Assembly (NCBI GenBank): GCA_036374995.1
Contig: DASUSS010000135.1
Coordinates: 10,703-74,702, forward strand
Direction of reading: 5' to 3'
Source of the DNA: SH-MAG3 sp036374995
Lineage (GTDB): Bacteria > Gemmatimonadota > Gemmatimonadetes > Longimicrobiales > RSA9
DNA: 64,000 bases
The position numbers and the translations under genes are program-made. Below the pieces are notes generated by a model. It was not told the DNA's origin and did not search any database. It saw only the letters and a program-made list of their open reading frames with translations. This document shows positions 42,386-50,880 of the stretch, piece by piece (position 1 is the first letter of the stretch; the number at the start of each line of letters is the position of its first letter).

Positions 42386-43516
42386 ATGGCCGACCTCGAG
42401 CGAGGGCCGCTCCTCGACATCCTGGCAGGCATCTTCACCCGCCCGTTCGATGAGCCGCTGAACGACGCGGAGTTCAATGCCATCGCACTGCGACTGTTCG
42501 CCCGCCAGTACGAGCGGAATGCGCCGTACGCGGCGTTCTGTGCGCGGCGCGGACGCGCGCCCGAAGCGGTCTCGCACTGGACCCGGATTCCGCCGGTACC
42601 GACCGCCGCGTTCAGGGAGGTGGCTCTGGTCGCAGGCAATCCCGATGATGCGCACGCGGTGTTCCGTACCAGCGGCACGACGCGCGGACCGGAGCGCCGC
42701 GGCGTGCATTACATTCCCGACCTGTCCGTCTACCACGCTTCGCTGATCCGGAATTTCGCCGCGTGCATGCTGCCCGACGGAGCCCGGCTGCGCATGGTCT
42801 CGATCGTGCCCGCGAGCCGCGAGATGCCGGATTCCTCCCTCGCGCACATGATCGATGTCGTGCTGAGCCGGCTCGGGGCCGGTCAGGGAACGCACTGCGC
42901 GACGGTCGATGGCGGCATCGATGCGCAGGCACTGTCCGCGACGCTGCACGAGGCGGAGCGGAGCGGCGTTCCGGTGTGCCTGCTCGGCACGTCCTTCTCG
43001 TTCGTCCACTGGCTGGATGGACTCGTTGAGCGCGGCGAGCGATTCCGGCTGCCCGATGGCTCGCGACTGATGGATACCGGCGGATACAAGGGCCGCAGCC
43101 GGGAGGTCGAGGAGCCGGTCCTGCGCGAGATGTACCGCGAGCTCCTCGGAATTCCGGCCACGCACTGCGTGAACGAGTACGGGATGACGGAGATGTGCTC
43201 GCAGTTCTACGACTCCACGCTGCGCGACACGCTCCGCGGTCGGGACGCGGCGCGCCGGAAGCTCGTGCCGCCATGGGTGCGCACCCGCGTCGTTCACCCC
43301 GAGACGCTCGAGCCGCTGTCCAGCGGTGAGACCGGAATCCTCCAGCATTTCGACCTCGCCAACGCCGGCTCCGTCATGGCGATCCAGACGGAGGACCTCG
43401 GCGTTCAGGTGGAAGGCGGATTCCGGCTGATCGGACGCGCGCGCGGCGTCACGCCGCGCGGCTGTTCGATTGCCATGGACATCCTGCTCGACGCCGTCCG
43501 CGAGCGCAGCGACTGA
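42386..43516 (+). CDS. luxE: LuxE-like acyl-protein synthetase
   Basis: This 376-residue member of the LuxE family (adenylate-forming) activates a fatty acid with ATP, carries it on its own cysteine and hands it to LuxC for reduction. Visible features are the phosphate-binding loop FRTSGTTRGPERRG, the DTGGYKGRSREV core, the VNEYGMTEMCSQFYD adenylate motif and the C-terminal acyl-acceptor region GRARGVTPRGCSIAMD. C360 matches the LuxE transfer cysteine near the end of the chain. No luxAB luciferase genes are in the window. It abuts the upstream kinase gene and lies three bases before the LuxC gene. Confidence 0.88.
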   Translation: MADLERGPLLDILAGIFTRPFDEPLNDAEFNAIALRLFARQYERNAPYAAFCARRGRAPEAVSHWTRIPPVPTAAFREVALVAGNPDDAHAVFRTSGTTRGPERRGVHYIPDLSVYHASLIRNFAACMLPDGARLRMVSIVPASREMPDSSLAHMIDVVLSRLGAGQGTHCATVDGGIDAQALSATLHEAERSGVPVCLLGTSFSFVHWLDGLVERGERFRLPDGSRLMDTGGYKGRSREVEEPVLREMYRELLGIPATHCVNEYGMTEMCSQFYDSTLRDTLRGRDAARRKLVPPWVRTRVVHPETLEPLSSGETGILQHFDLANAGSVMAIQTEDLGVQVEGGFRLIGRARGVTPRGCSIAMDILLDAVRERSD

Positions 43517-43519
43517 ACG

Positions 43520-44905
43520 ATGCGCACGATCCGGGCATCACACCTGCCGCAGGATGCAGTCGCCGCGACCGAGCGCGTCGTGGCGGAGGGGGGTGGTGTC
43601 CGCGTGGTCGTTCCCACGATCGATGCGGCACGCATCGATCGTGTCTGCGACGCCCTGCTCCGCGCGCAGGAGCGTCTGCGCACCATGAGGACGGAACGGG
43701 TGATCCGCGCAATCGACGGCGCGGCGCGCAGGCTGTCCGACCCGGCCGATCCCGCGCGGGCAGACGTGCTGGCGGCGCTCCACGCGGTTTCCGGCTTCTC
43801 GCCGCCGATGGCCTCGTTGCTCCTCGATCGGGTCGCCATGGACTGGCTGGCGCCGCAGCTCGAGCAGCTCCTCGATGCCGAGCTCGGCGGACCTGCCGCG
43901 GTCGAGTCCTTCATCGCACGGAGTCCGCGACGATGCGCGCGCGCCGTCGCGCCGCCGCTCGGGCTGCACGTGTTCAGCGGCAACGTCCCGGGCGTGGGCG
44001 TCACCTCGATCGTGCGGGCGCTGCTCGTCCGCTCCGCCGTCCTCGCCAAGCCGGCCGCCGCCGAACCCGTCCTCGCCGCCAGCTTCGCCCGCCTCCTCGC
44101 GGACGCCGACCCGGAGGTCGGGGACTGTGTCGCCGTGACGTACTGGACCGGCGGCGATGCCGGGATCGAGAATGCCGCCCTCGCACGGGTCGGTCTGGTC
44201 GTGCACTACGGCGCTGCCGACGCGATCGCGGACCTGCGCGCGCGCGCGCCCGCGCACGTGCACTTCGTCGAACACGGCCCGCGCATCTCGTTCGCCGTCA
44301 TCCACGCGGCCGGTACGGCGTTGCCGGACGCGGCAGAAGACCTCGCGCGCGCCGTCGCGCTGTTCGACCAGCAGGGTTGCGTGTCGCCACAGACGGCGTG
44401 GGTCATCGGCACTCGCGAGCTGGCCCGCACGTTCGCCACGCTCACCGCCGCAGCACTCGCGGGCATCCAGCACGAGCTCCCGCGCGGACGACTCGACGCA
44501 GCCGAAGCCGCCGCGATCCGGGACATGCGCACCCGCGCCGAGTTCGGTGAGATTGCGGGGCGCGGCGGCGCACTCTGGGGGCCGCCGGACCTCGCCTATT
44601 CCGTCATCCTCTCCGACGATCCGGCCTTCGAGGGGACCTGCCTCAATCGAACGCTCCTCATCAAGCACGTCCCGGATCTGGACACGCTGATCGGCATCGT
44701 CCGGCCATTCGGCAAGTCGTTGCAGACCGTGGGTCTTACGGGGTTCGCCGCGGACGAGCTGATACACGCCGCGTCCTCGCTGGGGGACGCCGGCGCGACC
44801 CGCATCACGACCATCGCCGACATGCCCTGGCCGCCGCCCACCTGGCACCACGACGGACGCGGACCCCTCCAGGAGCTCGTCCGCTGGATCGATCTCGAAA
44901 CCTGA
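43520..44905 (+). CDS. luxC: LuxC-like acyl-CoA/fatty acyl reductase
   Basis: This 461-residue protein of the LuxC family (aldehyde dehydrogenase fold) reduces a thioester-bound acyl group to the aldehyde with NADPH. The active-site cysteine is C287 in FDQQGCVSPQTAWV, the position and context known from luminous Vibrio. Also visible are the cofactor region GLHVFSGNVPGVGVTSIVRA and HFVEHGPRISFAVIH. With LuxE it forms a complete fatty-acid-to-aldehyde module that could feed alkane, fatty alcohol or wax formation, or a lipid signal. The convergent small protein gene begins eight bases after its stop. Confidence 0.9.
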   Translation: MRTIRASHLPQDAVAATERVVAEGGGVRVVVPTIDAARIDRVCDALLRAQERLRTMRTERVIRAIDGAARRLSDPADPARADVLAALHAVSGFSPPMASLLLDRVAMDWLAPQLEQLLDAELGGPAAVESFIARSPRRCARAVAPPLGLHVFSGNVPGVGVTSIVRALLVRSAVLAKPAAAEPVLAASFARLLADADPEVGDCVAVTYWTGGDAGIENAALARVGLVVHYGAADAIADLRARAPAHVHFVEHGPRISFAVIHAAGTALPDAAEDLARAVALFDQQGCVSPQTAWVIGTRELARTFATLTAAALAGIQHELPRGRLDAAEAAAIRDMRTRAEFGEIAGRGGALWGPPDLAYSVILSDDPAFEGTCLNRTLLIKHVPDLDTLIGIVRPFGKSLQTVGLTGFAADELIHAASSLGDAGATRITTIADMPWPPPTWHHDGRGPLQELVRWIDLET

Positions 44906-44912
44906 CCTCGAC

Positions 44913-45188
44913 TCAGACCGGATCGGACTCCCGCAACAGCGCCCGCATCTCCTCTTCGGGCATCGAACGCCACTGCGCCGCCGCCTCCTCCTGGGGCCCG
45001 TCCAGACGAGTGGACCGCTTCGCCTCGCCCGGCGTATCCTCACATACGAACACGACTTCCGCATGCCGTGCACCGCCCGCGTAAGGACCCGACATCACCA
45101 CGCCCGACCAGCGCCGACCGCCGTCATCCGTGAACGAGCGGGCCTCCGCCCGCGGCGCCTCCGGCTGTTCCTCTCCGCGGTGGTTCAT
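44913..45188 (-). CDS. Small unknown protein
   Basis: This 91-residue acidic protein reads MNHRGEEQPEAPRAEARSF, then TDDGGRRWSGVVMSG, a strand AEVVFVCEDTPGEAKRS and the helical tail SMPEEEMRALLRESDPV. A Shine-Dalgarno-like AGAGGGGGG lies upstream of the start on the minus strand. There is no signal peptide or transmembrane segment. I do not recognise a named family. It converges with the luxC-like gene and is divergent from the transglycosylase at 45517. Confidence 0.7.
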   Translation of the reverse strand: MNHRGEEQPEAPRAEARSFTDDGGRRWSGVVMSGPYAGGARHAEVVFVCEDTPGEAKRSTRLDGPQEEAAAQWRSMPEEEMRALLRESDPV

Positions 45189-45516
45189 CGCGTCCCCCCT
45201 CTGTCAAGTCGTTGCACAAGTCCTTTCGGGTGCCACTGTGGCCGCGGTGCAACGGTCATACCGACGGCGGCCGGCCGGTGGCAAGAAGGTGGCCGGAGCG
45301 TGAATCAGGCAAACATTTGTGGAGGGCGATGTGGCCATCCCGTTCTGGCGTGAGCGCTTACGGAACTGTCCACAGCCCACAGACCGCAGGGGGTATACCG
45401 CTTGCAACTCCGGCGGACCAGCGGTGGCAGTCCCGGCCGGTGCGGCGGGCGCCGTGAAACGCTGTAACACGCGCAGTCGTACGGCTGCGCGTGCTCCATG
45501 CGATGAAGGTGTGATC
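45189..45516. other. Long leader region before the second transglycosylase
   Basis: This 328-base gap has no gene I can support, although a frame open from 45319 reads into the transglycosylase. It contains an eight-base-pair hairpin ACGCGCAG (45469-45476) / CTGCGCGT (45485-45492) with an eight-base loop, 25 bases before the start. I looked for known cell-wall-related riboswitches (c-di-AMP, c-di-GMP) and did not find their conserved cores. A structured 5' leader is still plausible. Confidence 0.4.
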
Positions 45517-46224
45517 ATGATCGCGAACATCAAGTACTTCACTCGTCTGCTGGCGGGACTGGGGTGGGGAATACGCCGGCCGCGGCGGAAGGCTGCGGGT
45601 CTGGTGTTGCTGGTGATGGTGGTGGCGGGGACCGCAGCGGTCTACGGCAGTGAGCGCGGCTCCGCGCGCCTCGCGTCGGTCGATGCGCTGGAGGCGCGTG
45701 CGCTGCACGTCGCCGGCCTGTTCGGCGCAGTCGAGGGTGTCTACGAGGAGCAGGTCGCGCCGATCGAGCGGGTGCTGCTCGGGTACAAGAGCGACGATCC
45801 GCAGCTGGTTCGCCGGATTGCGGTTGCGCTGGTCCGTGAGGCGCGCCGGACGCAGATCGAGCCGCGCCTGCTGCTGGCCGTTCTGCTGGTGGAGAACCCG
45901 TGGCTCGATCCGGCGGCCACGAGCTCGGTCGGTGCGAGGGGTCTGATGCAGGTGATGCCGTTCCATCGCGGGCAGTGGAAGCCGTGCGAGCCGCGGCTCG
46001 ACGACATCGACGCGAACATCTGCCACGGTGCGCGGATCTTCGCGTGGAACCTGAAGGAGACGAACGGCAACATCGACAGGGCACTGCTGCGGTACAACGG
46101 CTGTGTGAAGGGGACGAACACACCGAACTGTCATCAGTACCCGAACCACGTCTACGCGCGTGCGGGCAGGGCCTCCGTGCTTGCGTGGCGCGGCTCCCGC
46201 GGCACGCTCGGCGCCTCGAGGTAG
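45517..46224 (+). CDS. Membrane-anchored lytic transglycosylase (SLT domain)
   Basis: This 235-residue protein has one N-terminal membrane helix (about 25-45, AGLVLLVMVVAGTAAVYG). The SLT domain follows (catalytic glutamate in LLAVLLVENPWLDPAATSS; then GARGLMQVMPF, ANICHGARIFAWNL and ALLRYNGCVKG). It cleaves peptidoglycan in the periplasm. Cysteines (KPCEPR, NICHGA, NGCVKG, PNCHQY) probably form disulfides outside the membrane. ATG 45517 has AAGGTG eight bases upstream; GTG 45511 is an alternative. A near-perfect terminator follows 31 bases after the stop. Confidence 0.88.
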   Translation: MIANIKYFTRLLAGLGWGIRRPRRKAAGLVLLVMVVAGTAAVYGSERGSARLASVDALEARALHVAGLFGAVEGVYEEQVAPIERVLLGYKSDDPQLVRRIAVALVREARRTQIEPRLLLAVLLVENPWLDPAATSSVGARGLMQVMPFHRGQWKPCEPRLDDIDANICHGARIFAWNLKETNGNIDRALLRYNGCVKGTNTPNCHQYPNHVYARAGRASVLAWRGSRGTLGASR

Positions 46225-46255
46225 GCAAGGTCTCGGTCGGACCGTACCTGGCAGA

Positions 46256-46296
46256 GGGGGCGGGTGAGCAGTCAGCTCACCCGCCCCCTTCTTTTT
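46256..46296 (+). terminator. Strong Rho-independent terminator
   Basis: A perfect 14-base-pair stem spans 46256-46269 and 46275-46288, with a five-base loop AGTCA and followed by TTCTTTTT. It lies 31 bases after the transglycosylase stop and 17 bases before the end of the convergent flavoprotein gene. The T-tract points to plus-strand termination; minus-strand messages would also meet the hairpin. Confidence 0.85.
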
Positions 46297-46313
46297 CGGA
46301 TCCGCTCCCGCTT

Positions 46314-47225
46314 TCAGATCTCGTACTCGGGGGGGAGCAGTGAGCGATGGATGGCGAGCGCGGCCCGCACGCCCTCGGCGGCGGCGATGACGGCGAGGTG
46401 GGGCTGGCCGGTGATGTCACCGGCGGCGTGAACGCCCGGGGTGGAAGTCTCCTGTCCCTTGTCGACGATGAGGTAGCCGTCCTCGTCCAGCACGCAGCCG
46501 AGCTGCTGTGCCAGGGCGCAGCGCGGCTCCGATCCGAGGTGGAAGAAGAGGGCATCGAGGCGGAGGGGCTCGCGTGTCGCGAACTCGGCCTGGGTCAGGT
46601 TGCCGCCGTGGCCCGTCACGCGGTCGAGCGTGTCGGTGAGCACATCGATGCCGGTCCGCTGGAGGACGCTCAGGTGCTCGGGCTCGAGATCGAGGGGACG
46701 TCCGTGGGTGAGCATGCTGATGTGCTCGCTCCAGTGACGCAGGTAGAGGGCGAGCCGGGCGCCGTAGCGATTCCAGCCGATCACCCCGATGCGCGTGTCG
46801 GCGAAGGACGGCCCGTCGCAGTCGGGACAGTGGAAGACGGACGTGCCGTAGAGGTCGGCGATGCCCTCGATGTCGGGCAGGTAGTCGCGCAGGCCGTAGG
46901 CCAGGATGATGCGGCGGGCGCGGAGCGGTTCGGCATCGAGCGGCCGTACCGTGAAGTGGTCCTTCTCGCCGATGACGTGGACGACGTCGCCGGCCTGGAG
47001 CTCGACGCCTTCGCCCTGCGCCTGCTGGAGGAGCCGCCGTCGCAGCTCGAGCGGTTTGGGATCGACGATACCCGGGTAGCCGTGGACGGCCCACGCGGGC
47101 TCGTTGCGGGGTTCGCCGGCATCGAAGACGACGACCCGGCGACGGTACCGCCCCAGCCACAGAGCGGCGGACAGGCCGGCCGGACCTCCGCCGATGACGA
47201 TGGTATCGTACGTCTCAGCGGTCAT
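46314..47225 (-). CDS. Thioredoxin-reductase-like flavoprotein
   Basis: This 303-residue FAD-dependent oxidoreductase has the FAD loop DTIVIGGGPAGLSAALWL, the redox-active pair CPDC (HCPDCDGPSF) and the C-terminal FAD contact GVHAAGDITGQPHLAV. The NAD(P)-binding loop is altered to IGVIGWNRYGARLALYL, as in a side branch of the thioredoxin reductase family whose electron acceptor is unknown. It is the last gene of a minus-strand operon; its start overlaps the end of a sensor kinase gene by 11 bases. No thioredoxin gene is nearby. Confidence 0.9.
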   Translation of the reverse strand: MTAETYDTIVIGGGPAGLSAALWLGRYRRRVVVFDAGEPRNEPAWAVHGYPGIVDPKPLELRRRLLQQAQGEGVELQAGDVVHVIGEKDHFTVRPLDAEPLRARRIILAYGLRDYLPDIEGIADLYGTSVFHCPDCDGPSFADTRIGVIGWNRYGARLALYLRHWSEHISMLTHGRPLDLEPEHLSVLQRTGIDVLTDTLDRVTGHGGNLTQAEFATREPLRLDALFFHLGSEPRCALAQQLGCVLDEDGYLIVDKGQETSTPGVHAAGDITGQPHLAVIAAAEGVRAALAIHRSLLPPEYEI

Positions 47226-48717
47226 CGTCGGCGGTGCTCGCCGCCATCTGCCTGCGCCGCGCCGCTGCCATCTGCTTTCGGGTTGCCGGAAGATCGATGC
47301 GGAACGTCGTGCCGGTGCCCTCCTCGCTCTCGACCGTGATGGTGCCGCCGTGCGCCTGCACGACATCGTGGGCGATCGCGAGGCCGAGACCCGCGCCCTT
47401 GCTCCGCGCCTGCTCGCCGATCTGGTAGTACTTGTCGAAGACGTGGGGCAGCTGGTCGGCGGGCATGCCCGCGCCCGTATCGGATACCTCGATACGGAAG
47501 TGGCCGTCCTGTGCCCAGCCCCGCACATCGATGCGGCCCCCGGCGGGCGTGAACTTCAGGGCGTTGCCCAGCAGGTTGCCGAGGACCTGGTCGCGTAGTC
47601 TGTCCCCATCGGCCGGTATCGTCGCCGGCGCTTCCTCATCCAGCTCGACGTTCAGATCGATGCCCTGCCGGTTCGCGAGGACCTCGAACGTGCGGCGCAC
47701 GCGCTCGAACAGCTCCGCCAGGCTCAGCTCGCCGATCTCCAGCTTCAGGCCGCCGGCCTCGAGCCGGCTGATGTCCAGCAGCTGATTGACGAGCTGCGTC
47801 AGGATGCGCGACTGCTCCTGAATCGAGGTGAGCGCGACCTGCTGCTTCTCCGACATGTCGCCGTACACGCCCTCCTGGAGCAGCTCGGCATACCCGCTCA
47901 CCACGTTGATCGGCGTCTTCAGCTCGTGCGTCGCGACGCTCATGAAGTCGGCCTTCATGCGGTCGAGGTCGGCGAGCTGCTGGGTCATGCTGCGAAACGA
48001 GCGTGAAAGGTCGCCGAGCTCATCGTGCCGGTCGTACGGCAGGTTGCCGGGAACGATGAACTCGCCTGCGGACACCGCCGCCATCGCGCGGCGCAGCCGA
48101 TGGATCGGCTGGATGAGCGTGTGCGTGGCCCACGTGCCCAGCAGGATCGCAATGAACGCGCACGCCAGCAGCGCGAGCAGCGTCGTGGTGAGTGCCGCCG
48201 CGCTGATCGTGCCCGCCTGGATCAGATCATCCGCGCTCCGCTGATCGATCTCCCGGCCGATGCGCTCGAGCAGCGTGTCCGTCGCGGCGAACAGCGAGAT
48301 TGCGACCGGCAGCCGGTCCGTGGCGTCCTGGGTCCGGCCCGTCGCGATGATGCCGTCGATGTAGCGGATCTCGGCCTGGATCCGGTCGAGCCGCGAATCG
48401 ACGGCGGCACCGAGATTGGCGTAGCCGGCCCGGCTCAGGTTGCGGACGTGCCCGCGCGCGTTGACCAGTGCCGCGTCGCGCGGCTGGACGGGGCCCGGCT
48501 CCGCCGGCAGCGCGACGTATACCCGCTCCAGCCGTTCCAGCTCCGCCAGCTCGCTCAGCAGGCCGCCCAGGGCGACGTAGGCCGCACCGTGCGTGTGCGT
48601 CACATTCGTTGCGATCTGGCGCAGGTCCCGCAAATGGTAGGCGGCGTAGGCAGCGGGCAGCACCAGCAGCAGAGCTACACCGCCGATCGTCAGAATGAGG
48701 CGGGTCCGCAGCGTCAT
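47215..48717 (-). CDS. HAMP-type sensor histidine kinase
   Basis: This 500-residue membrane kinase has an N-terminal helix (about 8-28), a roughly 145-residue periplasmic helical sensor region and a second helix (about 175-198, LLALLACAFIAILLGTW). A HAMP domain leads to the catalytic core: H in FMSVATHELKTPINVVSGY, N-box NLLGNALKFTP, DTGAGMPADQ and GAGLGLAIAHDVV. The periplasmic part resembles four-helix bundle sensors. The partner regulator is not in the window. It lies between a lipoprotein gene (30-base gap upstream) and the flavoprotein (overlap), suggesting an envelope redox or stress circuit; that is inference. Confidence 0.92.
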   Translation of the reverse strand: MTLRTRLILTIGGVALLLVLPAAYAAYHLRDLRQIATNVTHTHGAAYVALGGLLSELAELERLERVYVALPAEPGPVQPRDAALVNARGHVRNLSRAGYANLGAAVDSRLDRIQAEIRYIDGIIATGRTQDATDRLPVAISLFAATDTLLERIGREIDQRSADDLIQAGTISAAALTTTLLALLACAFIAILLGTWATHTLIQPIHRLRRAMAAVSAGEFIVPGNLPYDRHDELGDLSRSFRSMTQQLADLDRMKADFMSVATHELKTPINVVSGYAELLQEGVYGDMSEKQQVALTSIQEQSRILTQLVNQLLDISRLEAGGLKLEIGELSLAELFERVRRTFEVLANRQGIDLNVELDEEAPATIPADGDRLRDQVLGNLLGNALKFTPAGGRIDVRGWAQDGHFRIEVSDTGAGMPADQLPHVFDKYYQIGEQARSKGAGLGLAIAHDVVQAHGGTITVESEEGTGTTFRIDLPATRKQMAAARRRQMAASTADDDR

Positions 48718-48747
48718 CGGCCGGCAGGCTTCAGTGCAGTACTCCTG

Positions 48748-49362
48748 TCAATGACGGATCGTCTGTTTGACGCGCTCCAGCTCCTGCTTCGTCTCGCGCA
48801 GCTCCTTGTCGCGAGCCTCCGCTTCCGTCTCCAGCTCCGTGACCCGCCGGCGCAGCGCGTCGCGCTCCGTCGTGATCCGGTTGATGCGCGCCGGGACACT
48901 CTCCAGCGTCGACGCCGGCAGCTCCCGCGCCGCGGCCGCGACCTCCGCCTCGGCCGCCGCGCGCGCCGAATCCGCCCGCGCGAGACGTTCCTCCTGCGCA
49001 CCGAGCTCCAGTGCCAGCAGGTAGTAGCTCTCCCCCACCGGCACCAGCCACGGCTGGAGCTCCTCGATGTTGAGGAGGCGCGCCGCCATGTCCGCCGCAG
49101 CCCACAGCCGACGTTGCGGATTGCGGTTGTCCAGCTCGGCGGCGATCAGCGCCACGAGGGCCTGCTGTCCGACCCGGCTCCGCCAGTGCTCCCGATACAC
49201 CGGCTCCAGCAGTGCACGCGCACGGGCGTAGTCCTGCGACGCCAGAGCCGATACGCCCGCATTCAGCTGCTCGCCCGGATCGGGTTCGCTCGAGAACGCC
49301 AGCAGGCCGCAGCCGCCCATGACCGTCGTGCACAGCGCTAGCAGCAACGCCGCACGTCTCAT
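48748..49362 (-). CDS. Lipoprotein with helical repeat and coiled coil
   Basis: This 204-residue protein has a lipoprotein signal peptide (LLALCTTVMGGCGLL, lipobox MGGC). Residues about 30-110 look like TPR-type helix pairs (GVSALASQDYARARALLEPVY). The C-terminal 90 residues are a strong coiled coil with heptads of E, R, A and L (ESVPARINRITTERDALRRR). It is the first gene of the operon with the sensor kinase and flavoprotein, and could be the periplasmic signal-delivering part. Its start is 174 bases from the divergent gas-vesicle operon. A strong Shine-Dalgarno (GGGGAGGGG) precedes the ATG. Confidence 0.75.
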   Translation of the reverse strand: MRRAALLLALCTTVMGGCGLLAFSSEPDPGEQLNAGVSALASQDYARARALLEPVYREHWRSRVGQQALVALIAAELDNRNPQRRLWAAADMAARLLNIEELQPWLVPVGESYYLLALELGAQEERLARADSARAAAEAEVAAAARELPASTLESVPARINRITTERDALRRRVTELETEAEARDKELRETKQELERVKQTIRH

Positions 49363-49445
49363 CTAGCCCCTCCCCGGCTTTCTGGAAAGCAATCCGAGCG
49401 CATGCAATCCGCGGGCCCGGTCCCGAACCGCCGTGAGCCCCGAAT

Positions 49446-49474
49446 TTGCATGGGCCGCAATCTACCCATAGCTT
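49446..49474 (+). promoter_or_regulatory. Possible promoter of the gas-vesicle operon
   Basis: TTGCAT (49446-49451) and TAGCTT (49469-49474) are separated by 17 bases in the gap before the first gvp gene. Both are imperfect matches to sigma-70 boxes, but they stand out in an otherwise GC-rich gap. Confidence 0.3.
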
Positions 49475-49536
49475 CGGCCTGCAGACCAGATTGTGGATCG
49501 CCCGGCTCCGGTGGCCCGGGCGCACCTCTCGCGGCA

Positions 49537-50343
49537 ATGAGCGAACTGACCCCGCAAATGGACGAGACCCAGCCCGCGATCACGGACGAGGGGAAGTACG
49601 TCTACTGTATCATCCGTTCTACCGACATCCGCGATTTCGGTCCGATCGGAATCGGTGACGGCGAGAACCGCGTGTACACGGTGAACCATCACGACCTGGC
49701 TGCCGTCGTCAGTGACACGCCGATCCGCATTTACGACCCGACCCGCGAAAATGTTCTCGCGCATGAGCTCGTCAACGAGACGGTCATGCGGCAATTCACG
49801 GTGATCCCGATGTCGTTCGGCACGATCTTCCGTACGGAAGATGACATTGTGGAGCTGCTCAAGTCGACGTACAAGGCGTTCGATGACGTCCTCGAGAAGA
49901 TGCGGGACAAGATCGAGTTCGGGCTGAAGGTGCTGTGGGATCGCGACAAGGTCATCGGGCGGCTCGAGCAGACGGACGACGAGATCCGTCGGCTGAAGGA
50001 GGAGATCACGGGCAACGCCCAGAGCTCGACCTACTTCGCACGCATGCAGCTCGGCCGGCTGGTCGAGGGCGCACTCGAGAGCACGGCCAACGGTTACGTG
50101 ATGGACATTCACGAGTCGCTGAAGCCGGTGGCCGTCGCGAGCCGCTCCAACAAGCCGATCGGCGATCGGATGATCATGAACGCCGCCTACCTCGTGGAGC
50201 GGGCGCGGGAGCAGGAGTTCGACGAGGCGGTCAAGGCGCTCTCGCGCAAGTACGAGGACGTCCTCTCCTTCAAGTACACCGGTCCCTGGCCCCCGTACAA
50301 TTTCGTCAACATCAAGCTGCGGCTCGAGCGGGCCGATGCCTGA
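49537..50343 (+). CDS. gvpF/L: Gas vesicle protein GvpF/GvpL family (first copy)
   Basis: This 268-residue protein is a GvpF/GvpL accessory factor. It starts with a strand KYVYCIIRSTDIRDFG, then PVPFG-like TVIPMSFGTIFR, and a long helix (DDVLEKMRDKIEFGLKVLWD). The C-terminal signature TGPWPPYNFVNIKL is the hallmark of the family. GvpF/L are needed for gas-vesicle assembly and bind GvpA. It opens the operon; the start may also be ATG 49558. A GC hairpin lies between it and gvpG, unlike the tight spacing elsewhere in the cluster. Confidence 0.93.
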   Translation: MSELTPQMDETQPAITDEGKYVYCIIRSTDIRDFGPIGIGDGENRVYTVNHHDLAAVVSDTPIRIYDPTRENVLAHELVNETVMRQFTVIPMSFGTIFRTEDDIVELLKSTYKAFDDVLEKMRDKIEFGLKVLWDRDKVIGRLEQTDDEIRRLKEEITGNAQSSTYFARMQLGRLVEGALESTANGYVMDIHESLKPVAVASRSNKPIGDRMIMNAAYLVERAREQEFDEAVKALSRKYEDVLSFKYTGPWPPYNFVNIKLRLERADA

Positions 50344-50369
50344 GACCGGCGGCGGGAGGGGCCGGGTGC

Positions 50370-50401
50370 CCGGGGTCGGGCCCGCCCGGGGCGAACCCCG
50401 G
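50370..50401 (+). promoter_or_regulatory. GC-rich hairpin between gvpF/L and gvpG
   Basis: CCGGGGT (50370-50376) pairs with ACCCCGG (50395-50401), and an inner CGGGC / GCCCG can extend the stem. This is the only sizeable gap (90 bases) inside the operon. It may partially terminate or stabilise one side of the message, altering the ratio of the first protein to the rest. Confidence 0.35.
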
Positions 50402-50433
50402 ACACCGTAAGCTCACCTCTTCCGGGATCGTCG

Positions 50434-50874
50434 ATGGGCCTTCTCAAGCACGTCCTCTTCTGGCCCGTGACGGGGCCGCTCTTCCTTGCGGAGTTTTCTC
50501 TCGAGAAGGTCCACGGCGTGGTGCGTGAGGAGCTGACGGATGACACGCGCATCAAGGCGGAGCTGCTGGAGCTGCAGCTGAAGCTCGAGCTGGGCGACAT
50601 CGACGACGACGAGTACATCGCGCAGGAGGCGCAGCTGATGCACGAGCTGCGCGAGGTCCGCCGATGGCGCGAGGAGTTCGGCATGGGTGTGGCCGGCGGG
50701 CCGGTGCGCGTCCGGTCCGAGGGTGCTGCACCCGCCCGGCAGGACGAGACGGAAGGGGCGGTGCCGGCCGAGTCCGCGCCCGGGGACGCCGATGCCGCGT
50801 CCGCGGACCGGCAACCGCGCGTCGCGGATGCGGGTGCTGGAGCCGACGTCGAGCTGAATCTCGACTGGGACTGA
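50434..50874 (+). CDS. gvpG: Gas vesicle protein GvpG
   Basis: This 146-residue protein has the GvpG domain in its first 90 residues: MGLLKHVLFWPVTGPLFLAE, then a helix ending QLMHELREVRRWREEFGMG. The remaining acidic, alanine-rich tail is low-complexity and ends VELNLDWD. GvpG acts with GvpF/L and GvpS in assembly. It is followed six bases later by the ArsA-like ATPase. Confidence 0.92.
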   Translation: MGLLKHVLFWPVTGPLFLAEFSLEKVHGVVREELTDDTRIKAELLELQLKLELGDIDDDEYIAQEAQLMHELREVRRWREEFGMGVAGGPVRVRSEGAAPARQDETEGAVPAESAPGDADAASADRQPRVADAGAGADVELNLDWD

Positions 50875-50880
50875 TCCGCG

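Noticed and set aside
45189..45516. c-di-AMP or c-di-GMP riboswitch before the transglycosylase
   Set aside because: I looked for the conserved cores of both classes and found only partial, scattered matches and one simple hairpin.
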